Assembly: GCF_016862315.1 (NCBI RefSeq)
Contig: NZ_BOMS01000083.1
Location: 23,463-87,462, forward strand
Direction of reading: 5' to 3'
DNA length: 64,000 nt
Source: Actinoplanes palleronii
GTDB taxonomy: Bacteria; Actinomycetota; Actinomycetes; Mycobacteriales; Micromonosporaceae
Part shown: positions 23,669 through 30,608 of the stretch, piece by piece
Position numbering within the stretch: position 1 is the stretch's first letter
How the letters are laid out: each line of letters starts with the position of its first letter
Made by a program: the position numbers and the translations under genes
Notes under the pieces: generated by a model
What the model was told of the DNA's origin: nothing
Database searches by the model: none
What the model saw: the letters and a program-made list of their open reading frames with translations, nothing else

Positions 23669-23794
23669 GCCCTCATCGTGGCGCAATCGCCGGCGAGCAG
23701 CCAAGGACTGCTGATCCTAGCCAGAGCCGTCCGCTCCTCAACGCCGTCCGCGGGCGGCAGCCTGGCGGACGACTTCGAGAGAGGCGGGTGCGCC

Positions 23795-24700
23795 ATGAAG
23801 GCGATCATGTTCGAGCAGTTCGGTGGTCCGGAGGTTCTTTCGGTACGGGAGGTGGCCACGCCGCGGCCCGCCCCGGGTCAGGTGCGGATCAGGGTACGGG
23901 CGGCCGGCCTGAACCAGCTCGACTTCAAGATCCGTAGTGGGGTCATGCAGCAGGTGTTCCCGACCACGTTCCCGGCCGTCCCGGGCGCGGAGGCGGCTGG
24001 GGTGATCGACGAACTCGGCCCGGACGTCACCGGCCTGGCCGTCGGCGACGAGGTGATCGCGTTCACCGACACCGGGTCGTACGCGGAGTACGCCCTGGCC
24101 ACCGTGGTCGCCCGCAAGCCGGCCGGCCTGGGCTGGGACGAGGCGGTGGCGCTGCCGGTCGCCGGGGAGACCGCGCAGCGGGTGCTGGACCTGCTCGCCG
24201 TGAAGGAGGGCGAGACCCTGCTGGTGCACGGCGCGGCCGGCGCGGTCGGCGGGATCGCCGTCCAGCTCGCGGTCGCCGCCGGCGTGACCGTCATCGGAAC
24301 CTCGTCACCGGCCAACCACGATCACTTGCGGTCACTGGGGGTGACACCCCTGGCGTACGGGGCGGGGCTGGTGGACCGGGTCCGCGCGCTGGCGCCGCAG
24401 GGCGTGGACGCGGTGTTCGACGCGGCCGGGTACGGCGTGCTGCCGGACTCGATCGAGCTGCGCGGCGGCACCGCCGAGCGGGTCGTCACGATCGCCGATC
24501 CGGCCGCCCGGGACCTCGGCGTGGTGTTCTCCGGCGACGGGCAACGCAGCGCCGCACTGCTCGCCGAGCACGCCCGGCTCGCGGCGGCCGGGACGTTGCG
24601 GGTCACGGTGGCCGCGACGTTCCCCCTGTCGGAGGCTGGGCGGGCCCAGGACCAGAGCGCGACCGGGCACAACCGCGGGAAGATCGTTCTGCGCCCGTAG
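23795..24700 (+). CDS. NADP-dependent quinone oxidoreductase-like MDR protein
   Basis: 301 residues of the medium-chain dehydrogenase fold: GroES-like part (MKAIMFEQFGGPEVLSVREV, AAGLNQLDFKIRSG, PGAEAAGVIDELGPDVTGLAVGDEV) and a Rossmann part (VHGAAGAVGGIAVQLAVAAGVTVIGTS). It lacks the zinc-binding cysteines, so it belongs to the quinone reductase / zinc-independent group. It likely reduces quinones or enones with NADPH. Probably controlled by the divergent XRE regulator. Confidence 0.9.
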   Translation: MKAIMFEQFGGPEVLSVREVATPRPAPGQVRIRVRAAGLNQLDFKIRSGVMQQVFPTTFPAVPGAEAAGVIDELGPDVTGLAVGDEVIAFTDTGSYAEYALATVVARKPAGLGWDEAVALPVAGETAQRVLDLLAVKEGETLLVHGAAGAVGGIAVQLAVAAGVTVIGTSSPANHDHLRSLGVTPLAYGAGLVDRVRALAPQGVDAVFDAAGYGVLPDSIELRGGTAERVVTIADPAARDLGVVFSGDGQRSAALLAEHARLAAAGTLRVTVAATFPLSEAGRAQDQSATGHNRGKIVLRP

Positions 24701-24860
24701 GGCTCGACGAGCGGGTGCGGCTCGGCACGTCGGCCGGGGACGGGTGCCGGCCTGGCAGCGGCGGGGTGTCGGGCTGTGGTGGATCCACGCCCTGACGAAA
24801 CGCCGGCGGATCTGCGTCGAACGGGAGTTGCCGATCAAGGACGCATATCGGGAACTGGTC

Positions 24861-24880
24861 TTTCAACTCATCGGTTGATT
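24861..24880. promoter_or_regulatory. ArsR-type operator, site 1
   Basis: TTTCAAC-TCATCG-GTTGATT: inverted arms with a 6-bp spacer. Its centre is 33 bp (about three helix turns) from site 2. Confidence 0.65.
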
Positions 24881-24893
24881 GTGCTAGGTTGCC

Positions 24894-24913
24894 TTTCAAC
24901 CGATAAGTTGAAA
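24894..24913. promoter_or_regulatory. ArsR-type operator, site 2
   Basis: TTTCAAC-CGATAA-GTTGAAA: perfect 7-bp arms with a 6-bp spacer, 11 bp before the ATG of the ArsR gene. It could be the repressor's main autoregulatory site. Confidence 0.7.
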
Positions 24914-24924
24914 CGAGGGACGGC

Positions 24925-25281
24925 ATGGCGGCGGATGAGCTGAACCGGGTCTTCGCCGCGCTGGCCGATCCGACGCGGCGCGACATGGTGGCGCGGCTGT
25001 CGGCCGGTGACGCGACGGTGAACCAGATCGCCGAGCCTTACCCGATGTCGCTGCAGGCGGTCTACAAGCACCTCAAGGTGCTCGAGGAGGCCGGGCTGGT
25101 CAGCCGGCCGCCGGGGCCGCAACCCCGGTCGGTGCGGCTGGAGCGGGACGTCTTCGACGAGGTCGGTGGCTGGATCGAGCAGTACCGGCGCCGGGCCGAG
25201 GCGCGTTACCAGCGCCTGGACGCGGTGCTGCGCGCCCTGCCCGCCCAGGACCCGAACGAGCGAGAGGGAGAAGGACGATGA
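24925..25281 (+). CDS. ArsR-family winged-helix repressor
   Basis: 118 residues: ELNRVFAALADPTRRDMVARLSAG and VNQIAEPYPMSLQAVYKHLKVLEEAGLVSR are the ArsR signature of the metal-free group that regulates SRPBCC partner genes. No metal-site cysteines. The stop overlaps the ATG of the next gene (ATGA). Two operator-like sites precede it, so it probably represses the pair. Confidence 0.93.
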   Translation: MAADELNRVFAALADPTRRDMVARLSAGDATVNQIAEPYPMSLQAVYKHLKVLEEAGLVSRPPGPQPRSVRLERDVFDEVGGWIEQYRRRAEARYQRLDAVLRALPAQDPNEREGEGR

Positions 25282-25751
25282 GCGAGGCACGTATCGAAGC
25301 CGACAAGGACCTGCCGATCATCCGGATCACCAGGGACTTCACGGCCACCCCGGAGCAGCTCTTCCGGGCGCACACCGACCCGGAGCTGTTCGCCCAGTGG
25401 TGCGGCCCGGACTCGACAGTCACCCGGATCGCCCGCTGGGACGCCACCACCGGCGGCGCCTGGCGCTACGTCGCGGTGCAGGGCACCGAGGAGTACGGGT
25501 TCCACGGCTCGTTCCACGAGGTCGGCCCGGAGCGGATCGTCCAGACGTTCACGTTCGAGGGCATGCCCGAGGGGGTGTCCCTGGAGACGCTGACCTTCGA
25601 GGACCTCGGCGACGGCCGGACCCGCCTGCACGCCCAGTCCCTGGTGGACAGCATCGCCGGCCGGGACGCCTGGCTGCAGAGCGGCATGGAGACCGGCGTG
25701 AACGAGGGCTACACCAAACTGGACACCCTCCTGACCAAGGGCGCCGTGTAG
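25278..25751 (+). CDS. SRPBCC / AHSA1-domain protein
   Basis: 157 residues of the START/Bet v 1-like AHSA1 group: IIRITRDFTATPEQLFRAHTDPELFAQWCGPD, GGAWRYVAVQGTEEYGFHGSFHEV, and a C-terminal GMETGVNEGYTKLDTLL helix. ArsR-SRPBCC pairs are common; most bind an unknown small hydrophobic ligand. Overlaps the ArsR gene by 4 bp. Confidence 0.93.
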   Translation: MSEARIEADKDLPIIRITRDFTATPEQLFRAHTDPELFAQWCGPDSTVTRIARWDATTGGAWRYVAVQGTEEYGFHGSFHEVGPERIVQTFTFEGMPEGVSLETLTFEDLGDGRTRLHAQSLVDSIAGRDAWLQSGMETGVNEGYTKLDTLLTKGAV

Positions 25752-25805
25752 ACCGGTTGTCCACAGGGCCGAGCGGGCGGCGCGGGATTTCGGGACCCTG
25801 TCCTG

Positions 25806-26696
25806 ATGTCACGCGTCGCCCAGGTACCCACATCACTGACCAAGGCCCCGTTCCGGGGATCGGCCGCGATCCGCGACGGCACGCTCAGCCGCAAGATGCT
25901 GCGCAGCCGGGCATGGCAGCGGCTGCTACCCGACGTGTATGTGCACCGGGACCTGCCCGTCGACCATCGGCTCCGGTGCACAGCCGTGGGACTCGTCATG
26001 CCGGCCGGGACCGCGATCGGTGGCGCCAGCGCCGCCCATCTCTGGGGCGCGCCCCTGGTGCGCCCCGATCCGCCGGTGTCCGTGGTGGCACCCCGCGACC
26101 GGTGGATGAACAGATTTCCCCGGGTCGCGGTCCATCACACCGTGCTCGGCCTCGACGACCTCACCGAGCTCGACGGGACACCGGTGACGACGCCGGAACG
26201 CACCGCCTTCGATGTCGGGCGACGGCTGCCCCGCGTCCACGCCGTCGTGCTGTTCGACGCGCTGCTCCAGCAGGGGACGCTCGACGCCGGCGCCGTGATG
26301 GAGCTGGCCCGGCTGCGCAGCCGGTGGCCGGGGATCCCACTGCTCAAGACGGTGCTGAGCCTCGCCGACGGGCGAGCCGAATCGCCGATGGAATCCCGCC
26401 TGCGGCTGCTGCTGCACGACGGCGGGTTGCCGGCGCCCCAGCCGCAGTACGAGATCCGGGACAGCCTCGGACGCCTGATCGCGCGGGTGGACCTCGGCTG
26501 GCCGGCGGCGCGGCTGGCAGTCGAGTACGAGGGTGATCATCACCGGGAACGCGAACAGTTCCGGCGCGACATCAGCCGGGCACAGACGATACAGCGGCAG
26601 GGCTGGACGATCCTGCGGTTCACCGCGAACGACGTCCTCCGGCTGCCCCGGGAGACGGTCCTGGCGGTAGCGACCGAGCTGGCCAAGCACCGCTGA
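25806..26696 (+). CDS. AbiEi-like HTH plus DUF559 endonuclease-fold protein
   Basis: 296 residues. The N-terminal half (RGSAAIRDGTLSRKMLRSRAWQRLLPDVYV, then ALVMPAGTAIGG-like ASAAHLWGAPL and TTPERTAFDVGR) resembles the AbiEi/transcriptional regulator-type domain. The C-terminal DUF559 (Vsr-like) nuclease fold carries LAVEYEGDHHRE, FRRDISRAQTIQRQGWTILRFTANDVLR. Members are widespread in actinobacteria as single genes of unclear role. The putative catalytic E-x-D-H region is intact. ATG 25806. Confidence 0.85.
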   Translation: MSRVAQVPTSLTKAPFRGSAAIRDGTLSRKMLRSRAWQRLLPDVYVHRDLPVDHRLRCTAVGLVMPAGTAIGGASAAHLWGAPLVRPDPPVSVVAPRDRWMNRFPRVAVHHTVLGLDDLTELDGTPVTTPERTAFDVGRRLPRVHAVVLFDALLQQGTLDAGAVMELARLRSRWPGIPLLKTVLSLADGRAESPMESRLRLLLHDGGLPAPQPQYEIRDSLGRLIARVDLGWPAARLAVEYEGDHHREREQFRRDISRAQTIQRQGWTILRFTANDVLRLPRETVLAVATELAKHR

Positions 26697-26717
26697 CCCC
26701 GCGATCGATCTGGTTAA

Positions 26718-26870
26718 GGGCCGCCACGACCAGCCGAGACCACCCAGCTGGCCCTCACGGCCCCTATCCGACCCCCATAACGGCCCCCACGACCAGCCGA
26801 GACCACCCAGCTGGCCCTCACGGCCCCTACCCCACCCCCATAACGGCCCCCACGACCAGCCGGGACCGTG
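26718..26870. repeat. 63-bp tandem repeat, about 2.3 copies
   Basis: The unit starting CACGACCAGCCGAGACCACC repeats at 26725, 26788 and 26851, exactly 63 bp apart. It lies in a 367-bp gap with no gene. The period and CCAGC/GCTGG content echo the degenerate array at 8405-8700. Confidence 0.85.
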
Positions 26871-26988
26871 CCGCTGGCGGTGGCGGCCGCGTTGGGTGGG
26901 CGCTGCTGATCCGGGGGGTGCGGGCGGTGACCACAGGCACCGCCCGGGAGGCGCGGGGTGGTCTGGTGGTGGGCGGCGTCGCGTCTGA

Positions 26989-27018
26989 CCGGTGGGGGCT
27001 GTGCACAGGTCGTACCAG
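26989..27018 (-). repeat. 30-bp dispersed motif, copy 2 (reverse strand)
   Basis: On the minus strand it starts CTGGTACGACCTG and ends CAGCCCCCACCGG; 28 of 30 bases match 20192-20221. It directly abuts the terminator hairpin of the GT4 gene. Confidence 0.7.
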
Positions 27019-27053
27019 GAAAGGAGACGGCCTGGAGCGGCCGCCTCCTTTCC
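27018..27053 (-). terminator. Hairpin terminator after the GT4 gene
   Basis: GGAAAGGAGACGGCC and GGCCGCCTCCTTTCC pair over 14 of 15 positions with a 6-nt loop, 10 bp after the GT4 stop (minus strand). Confidence 0.8.
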
Positions 27054-27063
27054 GGCAGAAGCG

Positions 27064-28317
27064 TTATGGGGTGGGGAAGAGGTCGTCGAAGACGGCTACG
27101 CGGTCGAACTGCATGGCGAAGTCGCGGGCCCGGGTCTCCATGGCGCGTTTCTCGGATTCCGGCATGTCGAGGACGACACGGTCCAGGGCGTCGCCGAGGG
27201 CGTTGATGTCGCCGGCCTCGATGATGATGGCGGTGTCGCCGACCGCCTCGCCGGTGCCGCCGGTCAGGGTGGTGACGATCGGGCCGCCGCCGGCCAGCAT
27301 CTTCTCGGCCAGGGCGATGCCGAACGTCTCGACGAAGTCCGGTTCCGGCTTGGTGGGCAGCGCGTAGGCGGCGCACCCGGCCATCAGCAGCGGCTTCTCG
27401 TCGTCGTCGACGTCGTTGAGGAAGATGATCCGGTCGTCTTCCTTGGTCATCGCGCGGACGTGGTCCAGGGCCGGGCCGTTGCCCGCGATGACCAGCGGAT
27501 ACTCGTCCCGGGCGGCCATCTGGCCATACGCGATGACCAGGTCGTAGATGCCCTTGGCCCGGGCGACGCGGGACAGGAACAGGATGTACTTGCCGCGTTC
27601 CAGGCCGCGCTTCTTCAGCGCCTCGTCGACCGCGTCCTGCTCCAAGCCGAGGAACGCGGACGAGTCGATCGGCGGGTAACTGACCGTGACCCGGTCCTGG
27701 CACGCCTGGGCGAAGGACGTGCCGCAGTGCGCGTCGACCTCCTCGGCCGAGGCGATGATCTCGTCCTTGGTGTACTCCGAGACCGCGACCACCTCGTCGC
27801 TGGCCAGGAACGTGGTGAGCAGGACGGTGGCGGCGCCGAAGCGGCCCTCGCGCAGGCAGGAGCGGATCACGTTGGTGACGTCCGAGCCGACCGCCTTCGC
27901 GATCGTGTGCACCTGCGGGTTGAAGCCGGCGGCCCGGGCCGCGGTCACCGCGTCGTTGATCACCTGGGTGTGCGGGACCAGGTACATCGACAGGCACACC
28001 GTGGGCACGCCGTCGCTGAGCAACTCGACCAGGCGCCCGGTGAGGCCGGCCAGATGGCGGCCGTCCGGCACGCGGTAGTCGCCGACCGCTTCCGGGCGTT
28101 CGACGGTGATGCCCTCGCTGTACGGGAGCAGGCGGTCGAGCGGCTTCAGCGGCAGACCGGCGGCCTGCAGCGTCGGGATCGGCCAGGTGAGCAGGCGGAC
28201 GTCGTCGAAGCCCCGGGTCAGGGCCACTTCGGCGAGGTTGCGCGCCTCACCCGAGTGTCCGCAGATCACCGGGTCGGCGCGGACCGCGATCACGAGTCTC
28301 CGTGTAGGACGGCTCAT
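27064..28317 (-). CDS. GT4-family glycosyltransferase
   Basis: 417 residues, GT-B fold. The C-terminal half shows YILFLSRVARAKGIYDLVIAYGQM, PLVIAGNGPALDHV, and the sugar-nucleotide motif FVETFGIALAEKMLAGGGPIVTT (E-x7-E). The N-terminal CGHSGEARNLAEVALTRGF is the acceptor-side loop. ATG 28317 lies 6 nt after AAGGA, which overlaps the previous stop codon (TAAGGA). It ends the minus-strand run that includes GH92, so it may build or remodel a mannose-containing glycan. Confidence 0.87.
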   Translation of the reverse strand: MSRPTRRLVIAVRADPVICGHSGEARNLAEVALTRGFDDVRLLTWPIPTLQAAGLPLKPLDRLLPYSEGITVERPEAVGDYRVPDGRHLAGLTGRLVELLSDGVPTVCLSMYLVPHTQVINDAVTAARAAGFNPQVHTIAKAVGSDVTNVIRSCLREGRFGAATVLLTTFLASDEVVAVSEYTKDEIIASAEEVDAHCGTSFAQACQDRVTVSYPPIDSSAFLGLEQDAVDEALKKRGLERGKYILFLSRVARAKGIYDLVIAYGQMAARDEYPLVIAGNGPALDHVRAMTKEDDRIIFLNDVDDDEKPLLMAGCAAYALPTKPEPDFVETFGIALAEKMLAGGGPIVTTLTGGTGEAVGDTAIIIEAGDINALGDALDRVVLDMPESEKRAMETRARDFAMQFDRVAVFDDLFPTP

Positions 28318-28326
28318 GGTCATTCC

Positions 28327-30471
28327 TTAGGTGTTCGCAGGGGGGTTGGAGAGGGTGAAGGAATGGGACGGCGGGCGGATCCCGTGCGCCCAGGTCGAGG
28401 GCTCGGGGCCGAGCTTCAGGTGCAGCCGGCCGCCGCGGTGCACGTCGGTGGCGGCCAGATGACCCGCGTGCAGCGGTTTGCCGTTGAGGGTGGCGGACTG
28501 GACGTACTGGGCCGGCGGGTCGTGGTCGAGACCGTCGACGCCGATCGGCGTCTCGCGGTGCCCGCTCGTCTCGATGATGAACTCCTCGTCGCCCACGCGC
28601 ATCGTGGCCCGCTCGAAAGCGGGGGCGTTCACCAGGAAGAGGTTCTGCCCGGCGACCGGGAACAGGCCCAGGGACGCCCAGACGTACCAGGAGCTCAGGC
28701 CGCCGGAGTCGTCGTTGCCCGGCAGGCCACCGGGGCCGGTGCCGAACTGCCAGGTCAGCGTGGAGTGCACGATCTCGGCGGTGCGATCTGGTCGGCCGGC
28801 GTAGTGGTACGCCCAAGGCGCTTCCATGTCCGGCTCGTTGTTCAGTCCCTCGAACCGGTTCAGCGCGTAGCCGAGCGCCATCTCGGCCGGTTGCGGGCCG
28901 ACACCGGGCTGCTTGACCGGCTCGGCGCCGTAGCCGAAGAACCGGTCCAGCTGGTCGATGAAACCCTTGTCGCCGCCGGACAGCTCGATCCGGGCGGCCA
29001 TGTCGTGCAGCAGCCGGAACGAGTAGTTCCACTTGCCGCCCTCGTAGAACTCCGAGTCGCGCAGCAGGCCGGTGGTCGGCTCGAACGCGTTCACCCACTG
29101 GTGGCTGCGGCGCTCCAGGTCGTCGGCGAGGCGCCGGTCGTTGAGCGCGCGGGCCAGCTTGGCGGTGCAGTGGTGGGCGTAGGCCAGGTCGAGGGTGTGG
29201 GTGATCGGGTGCACCAGGCCGTGCTCGAAGAAGTCCTCGCCGTACATCCGGCGCAGGTCGTCGGCCATGTGCACGAGCGCCCAGCCCCAGTCGATGCCGT
29301 TGCGGCCCAGGGCGTGCGCGTCGGCGATCGCGGTGTGCGCGAGCGCGGACGCCTGCCGGAAGAACCGGTCGGCGCCCCGGGCCATCCGGTACCCGATCGG
29401 GAAGTTGCCCTCCTCCTCGCAGACCCGGATGAGCGACTCGAGCAGGTCCATGGCCCGGTCCGGCGCGATCGCCTGCAGCAGCGGGATCTGCGTCTTGTAG
29501 ATGTCCCACATGGTGCAGATGTCGAACGCGTACGGCCCGGAGTTCGGCCAGAACGGGCTCTCGTCGTCGGCGACGCACGGCTTGATCAGCGAGTGGTAGA
29601 GCGCGGTCGCCATCACCGTGCGCCGGGCCGGGGTGCCGCCTTCGACCTTGACCCGGCCGATGTGGTCACCCCAGCGGGCCCTGGTGCCGGAGCGGACCTT
29701 CTCGAACGCCGGCTCGGCGGTGCCGCACTCGCGCCGCAGGTTCTCCTTGGCCTGCTCGCAGCCGCGCAGCGAGAACCCCATCCGCACCTCGATGGTCTGC
29801 CCGGCCCGGGCCGAGCCCATGAAGAGCAGGCCGAACGGGCGCAGCGTGGTGTGCCGGATGCTGTCGAAGTCGAGCCGGGTGCCGCCCGGGATCAGGCGCC
29901 GGTCGTACCAGAGCATCTGGCGCCAGCCGGGGGTGTCCGCCTCGATGTAGACCGAGAGCGGCACGCCCTCCATGACCACGGTGCCCTGCGCGCAGCCGTG
30001 GCCCATGCTCTCCACCTGGGCGCGCAGCGGAACCGTGCGCCCCAGGTCGATCGCCAGGCCGCCGCAGGACAGGTCGAGGACGACCCGGGCGCTGTGGTGG
30101 TCGGGGAACGTGTACCGGTGCACGGCGACCTTCTCGCCCACGGTGATCTCGCTGCGCACCCCGGTGTCGAGGTTCGCGGCGTAGTAGCCGGGCTCGGCGC
30201 GCTCGTCGTGCAGCGCCCAGGACTGGCCGAGATCGTCCAGCGGCTGGACCATCGGGGTGACCCGCACGTAGTTGTAGTACTTGCGGATCGCACCGGTGCC
30301 GGACTGCTGGAAGTGGGTGAAGCCGGAGGCCTGGGTCCGCTCGAACATCTCCTCGGGCACGCCCTCGGTGTTCTTCGCGTACCGGCCGTAACCGGTCGGG
30401 TAGGCGCCGGAGTAGGCGCAGGCGGAGACCATGCCGAAAGGCGAGGTCGCGCCGGGGTGGGTGTTACCCAC
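28327..30471 (-). CDS. GH92-family alpha-mannosidase-like glycosidase, N-terminus unclear
   Basis: 714 residues from the first normal start (GTG 30471). GH92 landmarks: GNTHPGATSPFGMV, the ERTQASGFTHFQQSGTGAIR region, CTMWDIYKTQIPLL, and the C-terminal GLPGNDDSGGLSSWYVWASLGLFPV with the catalytic acidic residues. GH92 enzymes are calcium-dependent exo-alpha-mannosidases. The conserved family start VDPFIGT is encoded in frame upstream (about 30549-30535), but from there back to a TAG at 30577-30579 I find no ATG, GTG or TTG. There is no signal peptide, so the enzyme would be cytoplasmic as read. Either a frameshift joins it to a TTG at 30608 or an unusual start is used. Confidence 0.82.
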   Translation of the reverse strand: MGNTHPGATSPFGMVSACAYSGAYPTGYGRYAKNTEGVPEEMFERTQASGFTHFQQSGTGAIRKYYNYVRVTPMVQPLDDLGQSWALHDERAEPGYYAANLDTGVRSEITVGEKVAVHRYTFPDHHSARVVLDLSCGGLAIDLGRTVPLRAQVESMGHGCAQGTVVMEGVPLSVYIEADTPGWRQMLWYDRRLIPGGTRLDFDSIRHTTLRPFGLLFMGSARAGQTIEVRMGFSLRGCEQAKENLRRECGTAEPAFEKVRSGTRARWGDHIGRVKVEGGTPARRTVMATALYHSLIKPCVADDESPFWPNSGPYAFDICTMWDIYKTQIPLLQAIAPDRAMDLLESLIRVCEEEGNFPIGYRMARGADRFFRQASALAHTAIADAHALGRNGIDWGWALVHMADDLRRMYGEDFFEHGLVHPITHTLDLAYAHHCTAKLARALNDRRLADDLERRSHQWVNAFEPTTGLLRDSEFYEGGKWNYSFRLLHDMAARIELSGGDKGFIDQLDRFFGYGAEPVKQPGVGPQPAEMALGYALNRFEGLNNEPDMEAPWAYHYAGRPDRTAEIVHSTLTWQFGTGPGGLPGNDDSGGLSSWYVWASLGLFPVAGQNLFLVNAPAFERATMRVGDEEFIIETSGHRETPIGVDGLDHDPPAQYVQSATLNGKPLHAGHLAATDVHRGGRLHLKLGPEPSTWAHGIRPPSHSFTLSNPPANT

Positions 30472-30608
30472 CTGCGGCTTGGGCCACCACCAAGTGGCGG
30501 CCAGACCGTGTGCCCTGGGCAGGTCGGTCGCCGCGGTGCCGATGAATGGATCAACGTTGTCGAGGATTTCGGGACTCTAACCGGCCGCGAACCCTCCTGT
30601 GGTTTCAA

